Positions 44,738-55,504 of a DNA stretch of 64,000 bases are shown here, in pieces. Every line of letters starts with the position of its first letter. Within the stretch, counting starts at the first letter, position 1. The position numbers and the translations under genes were made by a program. The stretch spans positions 143,014,148 through 143,078,147 of the forward strand of contig CM071598.1 of assembly GCA_036435485.1 (NCBI GenBank), in the 5' to 3' direction. This stretch comes from Saposhnikovia divaricata (Eukaryota; Streptophyta; Magnoliopsida; Apiales; Apiaceae). Under the pieces are notes generated by a model, which saw nothing but the letters and a program-made list of their open reading frames with translations, did no database searches and was not told where the DNA came from.

Positions 44738-47700
44738 TTATGACAAGTTAAGCATACCTAGCTCACCTACCAATCTTGTGAATGTGGATTCATCAAGAGG
44801 CTTGGTGAAGATATCTGCAAGCTGCATTTCACTTGGCACAAAGTGCATTTCTACTGTACCATTCATCACATGTTCTCTAATGAAGTGGTATTTGATGTCA
44901 ATGTGCTTGGTTCTCGAATGTTGCACTGGATTCCCTGTGATGGCAATAGCACTTGTGTTGTCACAGAAAATTGGAATCTTCTCAACTTTTAGACCATAGT
45001 CAATGAGTTGGTTTCTCATCCATAGAATCTGTGCACAACAGCTTCCAGCAGCAATGTACTCAGTTTCAGCTGTAGAAGTGGAGACTGAGTTTTGTTTCTT
45101 ACTGAACCATGAAACAAGCCTGTTTCCTAGAAATTGACAGGAACCTGTAGTACTTTTCCTATCAACTCTGCAACCTGCATAATCTGCATCTGAATAGCCA
45201 GTTAGATCAAAACCAGATTCTCTTGGGTACCAAATGCCAAGGTTTGGTGTTCCCTTGAGATACCTGAAAATTCTTTTAATAGCTATTAAGTGAGACTCTC
45301 TAGGGTCAGCTTGAAATCTAGCACAAAGACAAGTAGAAAACATTATATCAGGTCTACTAGCTGTTAGGTATAGAAGTGAACCTACCATGCCTCTATAGCT
45401 TGAGATGTCCACAGACTTTTCCTTAGTATTCAACTCAAGCTTAGTTGCAGTGGCCATAGGTGTTTTAGCAGATGTACAATCCATTAAGTCAAATTTCTTT
45501 AAGAGATCATAAATATATTTTGTTTGACTTATGAAAATGCCCTCATTAACTTGCTTTACTTGAAGGCCAAGAAAGTAAGTTAATTCACCCATCATGCTCA
45601 TTTCATACCTACTTTGCATAAGTTTGGCAAACTTTTTGCAAAGCTTCTCATCTGTAGACCCAAAAATAATATCATCTACATAGATTTGAACAAGTATTGA
45701 AGAGCCATTAATATCCCTATGAAATAAGGTTTTATCTACTGTACCTCTAGTGAAGTGGTTCTCCAAAAGAAATTGAGATAAAGTGTCATACAAGGCTCTT
45801 GGTGCTTGCTTCAAACCATAAAGTGCTTTCATGAGAAGATATACATATTCTGGAAATTCTGGATCCTCAAAACCAGGAGGTTGATGGACATAGACCTCTT
45901 CTTCCAGTTCCCCATTTAGAAAGGCACTTTTGACATCCATCTGATAGACTTTGAAATTGGCATGTGCTGCATAGGCTAGAAAGATTCTTATTGCCTCAAG
46001 TCTTGCCACTGGAGCAAAAGTTTCATCAAAATCTATTCCTTCTTCTTGAGAATAGCCCTTTGCCACTAATCTAGCTTTATTCCTCACAATTATGCCATTT
46101 TCATCTGTCATATTCTTGAGAACCCATTTGGTACCTATGACACTTCTATCATCAGGTTTGGGCACAAGTTTCCATACTTTATTTCTTTCAAATTGGTTTA
46201 GCTCTTCTTGCATTGCTAACACCCAATCTGGATCTAGAAGGGCATCTTCCACTTTCTTAGGTTCCTCTTGAGACAGGAAGCTACTGTATAGACATTCTGC
46301 TTGAGTGGCCCTTCTAGTTTGGACTCTTGAATTTGATTCACCAATGATTAACTCAAATAGATGATTTCTAGTCCATTTTCTTGCAGGTGGAAGGTTTGAT
46401 CTTGATGAGGTTGCTTCATTTCCATGATCATGTTGATTTAGCATTGAATTTTGACCTTGAGAAACTCCCCCTGAGTTTGTTGTCCTTGCTGAATTATGAA
46501 GTTGACTGTCAATGGATTCATCATTTTGCCTGTCGACGGATGCTTGAGAATATCTGTCAACGGATTCATCTCTAATAGTGTCAACGGATGTTGCAGAGTG
46601 ACTGTCAACGGATGTTGCAGAATGACTGTCAACGGATGCTTCATTTTCAGTGTAAGCATCACTTCTAGTTGGTATAACAGCTCTAGGTGGATCTCTGTGG
46701 TCATGATCTTCATTTTCCTCATCATCATCATAGTACATTCTTCCTTCACCTTCATTCTCAAATTCCAACTTTTCATGGTAACCTTCATCATTTAGGCCTA
46801 GAATCTTTTGATCATCAAACACAACATGTGCAGATTCCATAACAATGTTGGTTCTTAGATTGTAGACCTTGTAAGCTTTCCCTGCTGCATATCCAACGAA
46901 AATAGCTTCATCTGCCTTTGCTTCAAATTTGCCCAAGTTATCTCCATGATTCCTTAGCACAAAACACTTACACCCAAAGACATGTAGGAAGGCTAAAGTT
47001 GGTTTCTTGTTGGTTAATAACTGATAAGGAGTCATTCCTCTAGCTTGATTGACCAAGGAAATATTCTGAGTAAAGCATGCAGTGTTGACAGCTTCAGCCC
47101 AGAAATATGTTGGTAACCTTGATTCACTTAACATTGTTCTAGCTGCTTCAATGAGAGTTCTGTTTTTCCTTTCAACAACCCCATTTTGCTGAGGTGTTCT
47201 GGCAGCAGAAAACTCATGGACAATTCCATTCTCTTCACAGAAAATCTTCATTGTGGAATTCTTGAATTCAGTACCATTGTCACTCCTGATTCTTTGTACT
47301 CTGTCTTCAGAACCATTGTTTAGCATTCTGAGATGATTGATGATGATTTCACTTGCACAATCCTTGGAGTGCAGGAAGAAGGTCCATGTGAACTTACAAA
47401 AATCATCTACAATCACCAGACAGTATTTCTTCTTTGAAATAGACATGACATTTACTGGACCAAATAAATCCATATGCAGCAATTGAAGAGGGTTAACAAT
47501 GGATGACTCTGTCTTGCTTTTGAAGGATGATTTCTTTTGTTTCCCTAATTGGCAGGCATCACACAGCCCATCTTTGACAAACTCCAATTGAGGGATTCCT
47601 CTAGCAAGATCCTTTCTTACCAAATCATTCATAACTTTAAAATTCAAATGTGACAGCTTCTTATGCCATAGCCAACTCTCATCCTTACTTGCTTTGCTAA

Positions 47701-48103
47701 AGAGACAAGTAATGGATTCTGAGCATGCTGAATTGAAGTCAGCTATGTAAACATTTCCTTTTCTAAAGCCTGTCAATACCACATTGTTGTCTTCCTTGGC
47801 AGAAACAACACAGGCTTCTTTTGTGAACTTTACTTCATAGTCTTTGTCACAAATCTGACTGATACTCAGCAAATTGTGCTTCAAACCTTCAACTAAAGCC
47901 ACTTCTTCAATGATGACATTGTCTTTTGAAATCAGGCCATATCCCTTAGTATATCCTTTGCTGTCATCTCCAAAGGTAATTCTAGGGCCAGCTCCTTCCT
48001 TGAGCTCTGTGAGCAGGGTTGAATCTCCTGTCATGTGCCTAGAGCATCCACTGTCTAGGTACCATAGATTCCTTCTATTTCCCTGCACACATTTCAAAAA
48101 CAA
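44738..48103 (-). CDS. C Pol: protease, integrase, reverse transcriptase, RNase H; intact
   Basis: The open frame of 1121 codons begins after an in-frame TAA. The first codon counted is TTG, so the real amino end depends on how Pol is expressed (frameshift, splicing or internal start). Approximate residues: protease D17-S-G; integrase zinc region H147/H152/C181/C184; catalytic D212, D275, E311 (35 residues between the last two); a linker 435-575 with repeated SVD units encoded by the ATCCGTTGAT motif; reverse transcriptase 640-900 with YVDD at 808-811; RNase H and a C-terminus with ADIFTKPLDE. The linker has one PPT-like TCAGGGGGAGT (+ 46463-46473). Gag lies just upstream in another frame. 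All key residues checked are present. Confidence 0.93.
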   Translation of the reverse strand: MFLKCVQGNRRNLWYLDSGCSRHMTGDSTLLTELKEGAGPRITFGDDSKGYTKGYGLISKDNVIIEEVALVEGLKHNLLSISQICDKDYEVKFTKEACVVSAKEDNNVVLTGFRKGNVYIADFNSACSESITCLFSKASKDESWLWHKKLSHLNFKVMNDLVRKDLARGIPQLEFVKDGLCDACQLGKQKKSSFKSKTESSIVNPLQLLHMDLFGPVNVMSISKKKYCLVIVDDFCKFTWTFFLHSKDCASEIIINHLRMLNNGSEDRVQRIRSDNGTEFKNSTMKIFCEENGIVHEFSAARTPQQNGVVERKNRTLIEAARTMLSESRLPTYFWAEAVNTACFTQNISLVNQARGMTPYQLLTNKKPTLAFLHVFGCKCFVLRNHGDNLGKFEAKADEAIFVGYAAGKAYKVYNLRTNIVMESAHVVFDDQKILGLNDEGYHEKLEFENEGEGRMYYDDDEENEDHDHRDPPRAVIPTRSDAYTENEASVDSHSATSVDSHSATSVDTIRDESVDRYSQASVDRQNDESIDSQLHNSARTTNSGGVSQGQNSMLNQHDHGNEATSSRSNLPPARKWTRNHLFELIIGESNSRVQTRRATQAECLYSSFLSQEEPKKVEDALLDPDWVLAMQEELNQFERNKVWKLVPKPDDRSVIGTKWVLKNMTDENGIIVRNKARLVAKGYSQEEGIDFDETFAPVARLEAIRIFLAYAAHANFKVYQMDVKSAFLNGELEEEVYVHQPPGFEDPEFPEYVYLLMKALYGLKQAPRALYDTLSQFLLENHFTRGTVDKTLFHRDINGSSILVQIYVDDIIFGSTDEKLCKKFAKLMQSRYEMSMMGELTYFLGLQVKQVNEGIFISQTKYIYDLLKKFDLMDCTSAKTPMATATKLELNTKEKSVDISSYRGMVGSLLYLTASRPDIMFSTCLCARFQADPRESHLIAIKRIFRYLKGTPNLGIWYPRESGFDLTGYSDADYAGCRVDRKSTTGSCQFLGNRLVSWFSKKQNSVSTSTAETEYIAAGSCCAQILWMRNQLIDYGLKVEKIPIFCDNTSAIAITGNPVQHSRTKHIDIKYHFIREHVMNGTVEMHFVPSEMQLADIFTKPLDESTFTRLVGELGMLNLS

Positions 48104-48104
48104 A

Positions 48105-51050
48105 TCAAGTTGATTTTGTTACCCAAGCTTCCTTGGGTCCTTTCTTGTTAGCCTTTGACTTTGCACTCTTAGCATTCTTCAACTTAGGTGTAGATGCTTG
48201 AGTGATGGGGTTTGACAAATGCTCATTAGCATGAATATTGGATGCATGCATGTGTGGAAAATTGGCATACATATTATTCATGTTAGGTATGTTCCATGAC
48301 ATTTGTGGCACATTCATAGATTGAAATAGAGCCGGCAATTTCGTACACGACACGAAAACACGACACGAAAACGACACGAAAATTACGGGTTTGGGTTGAC
48401 CTTTACGGTACACGAACACGAAAGTATACGAACACGAAATTACACGAATGAATTTAGTGTCGGTTTTGGGTTTATCCTTGGGTACACGACACGAAACGAA
48501 AATACACGAAATAAATAAATATTTAAATAATTTTATTAGAATTATATGAATACATACTTTAAAATGATATTTTATATATAATTTTTACATAAGATAAATA
48601 CAAAATAGTTTCAAATCTTAGTTTCACAAGACTTAAGCACACTTCATTCCTTATGACATATTGACTTAAGACTGGACTAGTAAAAAATTAATATTTAAAT
48701 ATTTTTATTTTTATTCAAAAATTACACGAAATACGACACGAAACGTACACGAAATGAAGGTACACGAACACGAAACGAAACGAATCCTTAACGGGTTGGT
48801 TTTGGATTTAGCATTACGTACACGAGACACGAAAGTACACGAAACGAACGAATTGCCAGGTCTAGATTGAAAGTACGGATTAGACATATATGGCATGTTC
48901 ACATATGGATTTGAAAAACTAGCATTTTGATACAAACCAGGCATTGCAGGCATACATGGCATTGGTTGAGGTACATGAACAGGAGCCTTGTTGACAATCT
49001 TGCAATTAGAAGATAGATGATTGACACTATTACAATTACTACAAGTTTTCCTAGGAGCAAACTTGTCAGGAGAGTAATTGTTTTTCTTGTTGATGCCTAT
49101 CTTACCATTTCTGTTCTTTTTCTTTTTGCCCTCAATTTTTACCTTTTCATTGTCTGATTTACCAACAGCCTTTTTATTGTGTAAATCACCTGTCTTAGCC
49201 TTCCCACTGGATTTGGTTTTGCTGCACTCACCACTAACAAAATTCTTGTTTACTGGACCATACTTGATATCCAGTTTCCTAAGTTCCTTCTTACTAACAG
49301 ACCTTTTGTTAGTCGACGGATACCTCTCATCCGTTGACGGTTCATCTGTCAACGGATGATCACTATCCATTGATTCACAAATAGTCTCTAGATCCTCAAG
49401 GCCAGGTTCTAGCTCCTTTTTCTTTTGAGTCCTGGTATCCTTCACAAATGATTCTATTCCCTGAACTTCTATTATGTTTTGAGAAATATTCCTACAACTT
49501 TGAAATTTAGCAATTATCCCTTGTTCTTTTTCAAGCTGGTCTTTTAAAATCAGTTCTCTTTTTAACACAGCTTCAAGTTCACTTTTAGCATTATTGCAAT
49601 CAACTCTCATTTTCTCAAATTCTAGAAATTGAGTTTCTAGAGCAGCATTTCTATCACTTAACAACATATTAGACTCTTTAATTCTATTGTTCTCTTTAGT
49701 AAGTGATTTAAGAGTAACACTTAAGTGATATAGTTCAGTAGACATATCATCTATAACACTATTGCATTCCTCTTTAGTGAGCTCAGAGAGATTAGTAGAA
49801 AATACCTGATTGCTAGTTGAACTTGCTTCCTGCTCTCCAGAATCAGCCATTAGAGCAAGGTTGACTAACTCAACATCATCATCAGAATGATTGTCATCAA
49901 CAGCCCAGTCATACTCTTGGGTCAAGAATGCCTTTCCTTTCTGCCTGAGAAGATCAAAATATTTCTTCTTATAGTCAACAGCCTCAGTTGGCTTTCCCTT
50001 GTTCTCAGATCTAGGTTTCCTGCATTCACTTATCATATGACCAGCAATTCCACTATTGTAGCATTTAATTTTGGATTTATCCACATAGTTGCTTGTGGAA
50101 AAATCCTTGTTAAATGGCTTGGCCATCCCAGAGTTTCTCTTGAATTTCAGCTTAGAGAATCTCCTAGAGAGAAAAGCTAAGTGCTCATCTATCTCATCCA
50201 ATTCATCCTGCTGAAGAGCATTCAATTCCTCAGACACCTTTTCCTTGCTCCTGCTTGATTCTGCTCTACCTTTACAAACCTCCCTGTTTGGTGTAGAACT
50301 AGCAGTTTCTGTCCTTTCCTCCTTTTGCTCCAAGTTGGCAACAATTGCAACTGACCCACTTTTCTTTTGAGACTTCTCAATCTCTTCATCCTGCTCCATT
50401 TCCAGCTCATAGGTCTTTAAAGTTCCATAGAGCCTTTCAAGAGTAAATGTCTTGTACTCTTGAGTGTTTCTTAGAGAAACAGTCATTGGCTTCCATTCCT
50501 TGGGCAGTGATCTCAGAAATTTGAGATTAGAATCTTTAACTTGATAGATTCTTCCATACAGTTTTAAACCATTTAGTAGCTTTTGAAATCTACTAAATGT
50601 ATCATTCAATGTTTCTCCACTCTTAAAGTGAAAATGTTCATACTGTTGGATTAGTAGTTGCATCTTGTTTTCCCTTACCTGTTCTGTTCCTTCACACAGG
50701 GTTTGAACAATGTCCCATACTTCCTTGGCGGTAGTACAGTTAATAACATTGTCAACCATGTCTGTTTCTAGACCATTGAACAGAATATTCATGGCCTTTT
50801 TGTCTTTGTGGACTTCTGCAATATCTTCAAGACTCCACTCAGAAACAGGTTTGGGAATGAGAGTGTCAGGCACATCATCAGCCAGGCCAACTCTTGTTGC
50901 TGTCTTCATTGGAACGTGAGGACCCTTGTCAATGCAATCCACAAAACCCTCATCAATAGACGAGAGATGTAGACGCATTTTTACTTTCCAGTGAAAGTAA
51001 TTTTCTCTATCAAGAACTGGAATCTTTACTCCATAATCCTTCTAAGACAT
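48105..51050 (-). pseudogene. C gag, about 799 codons, interrupted by a MITE and a stop at codon 3
   Basis: The likely start is the ATG at 51048-51050, but codon 3 is TAG (51042-51044), probably a mutated CAG. The next Met in frame (50978) opens a long ORF. Features in order: the Gag core to about 50400, a knuckle near 50020-50065 where the second Cys is Ser (CYNSGIAGHMISEC), a coiled-coil-like region (49450-49800), a linker with ATCCGTTGAT repeats (49312-49375), an intact knuckle CSNCNSVNHLSSNC (near 49010-49052), then a Met/Asn/Pro-rich tail split by the MITE. The frame resumes after the MITE and ends at TGA 48105-48107, where pol follows in another frame. Confidence 0.85.
48327..48864. mobile_element. 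hAT-type MITE, 538 bp, in the C gag
   Basis: The 8-bp TSD GATTGAAA (48319-48326 and 48865-48872) flanks imperfect terminal inverted repeats: TAGAGCCGGCAATTTCGT on the left and TAGACCTGGCAATTCGTT as the complement of the right end. An 8-bp TSD and TAGA-type ends are typical of hAT. There is no transposase ORF. Both ends are packed with ACACGAA-type units, all in the same orientation rather than mirrored, with an AT-rich middle. The gag frame is restored exactly if the MITE and one TSD are discounted. Confidence 0.9.
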
Positions 51051-51095
51051 GTTGGAAGTGTGTTGATCTTTAAACTTCAAATATGTTAGAAGCTT

Positions 51096-51107
51096 GCTCT
51101 GATACCA
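51096..51107 (-). other. C primer-binding site, iMet tRNA
   Basis: Minus-strand TGGTATCAGAGC lies two bases inside the 5' LTR. Confidence 0.9.
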
Positions 51108-51109
51108 AT

Positions 51110-52120
51110 TGTTATTCCCAGATTACACACTTGTATAATTGTAGAAGGGGGGGTTGAATACAATTCTTGATATTTATAAATTTCTGATAAGAACTCCAGA
51201 AATTTATGCAGAGATAATTGCAATGTAAGATTTAAGCACAAACACATATAAAATCAGGTGGTTAATATGCACCACCTGAAGCTTTTATTTGAAGAAAACT
51301 CTGTGATACAAAATGTACACAGCTGCCGTTTTACAACTCTTTGCTTCTAAGGATATTCAAGAAACCCTAAGCAAATATGTCTGTTTTCTTAACCTACAAA
51401 GAGTTGCTACACTTGGTTATATATCCCAAGTTTACAAGTACTACTGGAATAAGATAATACTAATCTAATTCTAGTTGACTTGCTACTACACTCCAAATAC
51501 ACATGTAGCCGAAAGGTTGTCCTTGTGTTCAGACATGTCTCCTGCACCTTTCTTGTATTCATAGTGTAAATAGAATGCTTCTTTCTTCTGTGTTTCCAAA
51601 GTATGGCTGCCATACTGCTTTTTGTATCTACTATCAACTCATGTGATCTGTCAGTCAAACATGTCCTTATCAACTGCTAATCCCCAGCTAATCATAGAAG
51701 ACAGTGTCAATGATTATCCGTTGATGTTGTACACTGACATCCGTTGATGAAGTATTGAGCGGTATCCGTTGATATTGGGACTTGAGCTGTATCCGTTGAT
51801 AGAGTGGATTTGAGTTGTATCCGTTGATAGAGTTTTGTCTTCATCTGTTGATACACTTTCACTTAGACAGAATTACATAGCATAGCTTATTTACAATTGG
51901 CTACCCTATTCTGCCTATCCGTTGATAGTCAACATGACTGTGGATAAAAACACTATCAACTGATAACATAGAGATACTTGCAGTATGCTACAAAACCTCA
52001 TCCGTTGATGAGCTACCTGTCAACGGATAGAGTTATAAATCCTCATCCGTTGACAGCTACAAAATCTTATACAATTTGATTAATTGTGAAGTTATCATCA
52101 AGTACAACATATTCCTAACA
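51110..52120 (-). repeat. C 5' LTR
   Basis: 1011 bp, nearly identical to 38519-39530. It carries the same ATCCGTTGAT cluster (51710-52050). Confidence 0.94.
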
Positions 52121-52125
52121 AGCCC

Positions 52126-52928
52126 TCAATAACAGATCAGCAAAGCAAGAAAATCACAGATAATTAAACATACATGAATACCAAGGAATACTACCCAATC
52201 CTCAGATTAGAGATTTAGTTACACATAATTAAGGAAGAAAACAAAACACATGAATTAATAGAAGAACTCATAATTATAAGAATATAGAAAAAACCTTTAA
52301 TCTTTGATCTTCAAGGAAAATAAGAGTTCTCCAGAAAAATCCCTAAAAGCTGCGTGTTACAATGATATGATATGTATATCTTTGTGATGATATGATTTTA
52401 CAATGATATAATGTGTTTTTATAGGCCCTAGAAGTTTTATCCAACAAGGAAATACCTAATTTACATAACAAATTCGAAACAAGAAAGAATTGTAAAGTTT
52501 TTAGGAGAAAATTCGGAATGGACAGAATGCCCCCGAGGCCGCATCCTGAGATCTGAGGCCGCGGCCTCAAGATAAATCTGCCCGCGCCGAGGCCGCGGCC
52601 TCAAGCCAAATCTGCCCGCGGTTTATCAGCATGCTATTTCCTTCGTTTTTCCTTCATTTTGCCTCCGTTTCCTTTCGTTCTTTTTCTCAAAGCTTCCATA
52701 CTTCAATTCCTTGCCTTGGAACCTTCATGGTGGCTCACAACAAGACTCCATTGTTCGTTCTTAAGCTCGAATTCATCTCCAGAATTGACGGAAATTGCAA
52801 CCTTATTCAACATTCTTGCAACCCTGCACACTTAACAAAACACATCAAAACTACAACAAACTTGAGGTCAAGTGAATCAATTTAAGCTGATATGGAATGC
52901 TCCAAGTGGATATAAAATCCACTTATCA
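52126..52928 (-). repeat. E 3' LTR, second piece (right of C)
   Basis: It completes the LTR begun at 38001 and ends CACTTATCA. A GC-rich block with two copies of GAGGCCGCGGCCTC (52555-52568, 52589-52602) lies inside. It lacks 20 bp present in the other LTR. Confidence 0.93.
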
Positions 52929-52941
52929 CACCCCCAAACTT
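52929..52941 (-). other. E polypurine tract
   Basis: Minus-strand AAGTTTGGGGGTG, typical of Athila, abuts the 3' LTR. Confidence 0.88.
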
Positions 52942-54399
52942 AAACCGATGCTTGTCCTCAAGCATAAACAACTACACTAACTAACTAGTACCACTTCCGT
53001 AGGTGATCACGGTTGCATTTGGCATATGCAACAAGCCCTTTAAACCCCTAGGCAGCCCTAGTGGACGAGTAAGGTCTCGTGAGAGCCTATAGCGAATGTA
53101 CCCACAAAATCCATTAAATTAACAATGCAATGCATGAATGCAACTACTATGAAAAATGCAAAGATCCCCTTCAAACTCACCAAAACCAAATAGCAAGCAA
53201 ATATCTCAATGAATGCAAATAAATCCGAACAGAGCTCGACTAAGTTCCCGTATACTAACAATACATGAATAGAAACGTGCGTGTGTGCAATGCTCATCAG
53301 AAATACTCCCAAAACTAGGTCAAAAATCATACATATCCTTCGCCAAGACAATCACAAGTTTATAAATTGAATAGACTGTAGACACTTCATAACCTAGGAA
53401 CACCTCCATCCATACCCAAGGTAGATAGAAATTCATGCTTAATTGCTAACAACTACGACACATAATAATATATACAAGCATGCTTATTTAACCGTGCAAT
53501 GAATGAGACCCCTAAAGGCTTATACAATAATACCCATGTAGCGAGTGTTAGGTCAGCAATCCCAAACCACAAGGGCTTTAGGTTACTAGGACTAAGTCCC
53601 CTCAGATTTAAAAGCTCGAGTATTAAAGAGCTCACTCGTGGCTAATTTTGCATTTAACAATTGACTTTTTTTTTCCCTTTTTTTTTCTTTCTTCGTTTTT
53701 TTTTCTGTTTTTTTTATATGCAATCTGGAATGAGAATTCTCAATTCCAACCCTAGACTACTCATATCAATATGAGCCGGCTACTAGCCATTTGACACCTA
53801 GCCATTATTAACAACTAGCATGAAATTCCTGTTTTCCCCCAAACTTAGACTTAAGTGCTCCTACGCTATAAAGGGAATAACGAAAATTCTAAATATAAAC
53901 AAGTGATTAAATCTCAAAACATCCAAACAAGCATGACCCTAACCTAGCCCAAAAGCACCCAATGAGACTGTGTAATTAGTTTTGTTTCTGACACACATAA
54001 GTCAATTTCATAGAAACTATAAGTCAACCCTCTATTCATCATTACTACACTCAATTAGACACCTACCTACCAATCAGAATCAGCTCGTTCTAAGGGATCA
54101 TGAACAATGCATGCCATGAAATGCAACTAACATGAACTGACATGGTATACAAAAAATAAAAACAGAATGTCCTAAATGAAACACACATAATTAACACGAG
54201 CATATATGCATGAATTACTACTAATATGCAAGGCATGAAATCCTACATGAACACAATGTTACATATATTGCGTATTACTTTTTTTTTTTAATGCTTACAA
54301 TTACAACTAACGAAAACACCTCCCCATACTTAAATGGGGCAATGTCCTCATTGACACACTAAACAATGAATTATACAATATATAAGAAAGAAGGAAACA
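52942..54399 (-). other. E region between integrase and 3' LTR, no gene seen
   Basis: 1.5 kb of AT-rich sequence with only short spurious ORFs. A long poly-T run with interruptions lies near 53665-53720 (+ strand) and another near 54290. Intact Athila elements often carry a further ORF here; I see none. Confidence 0.6.
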
Positions 54400-55504
54400 C
54401 TCACAATACATGGGTTGCCTCCCACGAAGCGCTTGTTTAACGTCATTAGCTCGACGCCGATTCTCAACTGATGATAGGGTCTTGGAGGTGAAGAATGCTC
54501 ATTCCTCGCTCCACTATTTCTCCAAGCAGGTATGGCTTAAGTCTCTGCCCGTTCACCTTGAATACATCTGACCCTTCTCTAGCAATCTCACAAACCCCAT
54601 TAGGATAGACCTTCACAATCTCAAAAGGTCCGGACCATCGTTATCTGAGCTTTCCGGGGAATAAACGGAGTCTTGAATTAAACAATAGAACATGTTGCCC
54701 AACCTCGAATTCCTTCTTCTGAATGTGCTTGTCATGCCACAATTTAGTCTTCTCCTTGTAGATGCTAGCATTTTCATAAGATTGGAGCCTAATCTCCTCA
54801 AGCTCTCCAAGTTGAAGTAAACGCTTCTCTCCCGCAGATTTTAGATTAAAATTAAAATCACTTGTCGCCCAAAATGCCTTATGCTGAAGTTCCACCGGCA
54901 AATGACATGGCTTCCCAAAGATCAACCTATATGGAGACATTCCAATAGGTGTTTTAAACGCCGTCCTATATGCCCAAAGTGCATCATCAAGCTTTGTTGA
55001 CCAATCCTTTCTCGAACTTGCCACTGTCTTCTCCAAAATTGACTTCAGCTCACGATTCGAAATCTAAACTTGTCCACTTGTTTGCGGATGATAAGGAGTT
55101 GCCACCTTTTGTGTCACACCATACTTTTTCAAGAGATCAGCCACCTGTTTATTGCAAAAGTGTGAACCTCCATCATTGATAATAGCCCTTGGCACTCCAA
55201 ATCTAGTGAACACATTTTTCTTTAGGAACTTCTTCACCACTCTAGCATCATTAGTAGGAGATGCAATCGCTTCAACCCATTTAGAGACATAATCAACTCC
55301 CACCAAAATATACTGGTTCCCATAAAAAGATGGAAATGGACCCATGAAGTCCATTCCCCACACATCGAAAATCTCCACCTCAAGAATAGTTTGTAAAGGC
55401 ATCTCGTTCCTCCTCGAAATATTCCCAACTCGTTGACATCTATCACATTTAGCCAAAAAGTCTCTAGCATCCTGATGCATGGTTGGCCAATAGAATCCCG
55501 ACTA
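54400..55504 (-). pseudogene. E integrase, with three nonsense codons
   Basis: The frame continues from the fusion ORF after TAG (55502-55504, probably CAG before). It shows the zinc-region end (CDRCQRVG), the core with DFMGPF and NDGGSHF, HPQTSGQV, then TAG (55061-55063) where Glu is expected, then the third catalytic region and C-terminal part to TAA (54641-54643). The Athila-like end NDVKQALRGRQPM follows near 54410-54455 in another frame. It would insert cDNA if intact. Confidence 0.8.

Larger units (their letters stand above)
38519..52120 (-). mobile_element. Element C: full-length young Sirevirus (Ty1/copia) inside the E LTR
   Basis: LTRs of 1012 and 1011 bp (TG...CA), PBS, gag, pol, third ORF and PPT are all present on the minus strand. 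The TSD is AGCCC (38514-38518 and 52121-52125); the uninterrupted target survives in the other E LTR near 58691. The LTRs differ by four substitutions and one indel as read by eye (about 0.4%). Pol is open throughout. Gag carries a nonsense codon at codon 3 and a MITE, and the third ORF has two nonsense codons, so C may be packaged but is probably not autonomous. Confidence 0.95.

Noticed and set aside
48900..49400. Opposite-strand ORFs over the C gag and pol (such as 49078-49359 and 46496-46795)
   Set aside because: They are shadows of low-complexity coding sequence with no promoter or family support.
53058..53635. Short hydrophobic ORFs downstream of the E integrase as an Athila env-like gene
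   Set aside because: They are 60-97 codons, unlinked and AT-driven; no domain or conserved motif is visible.
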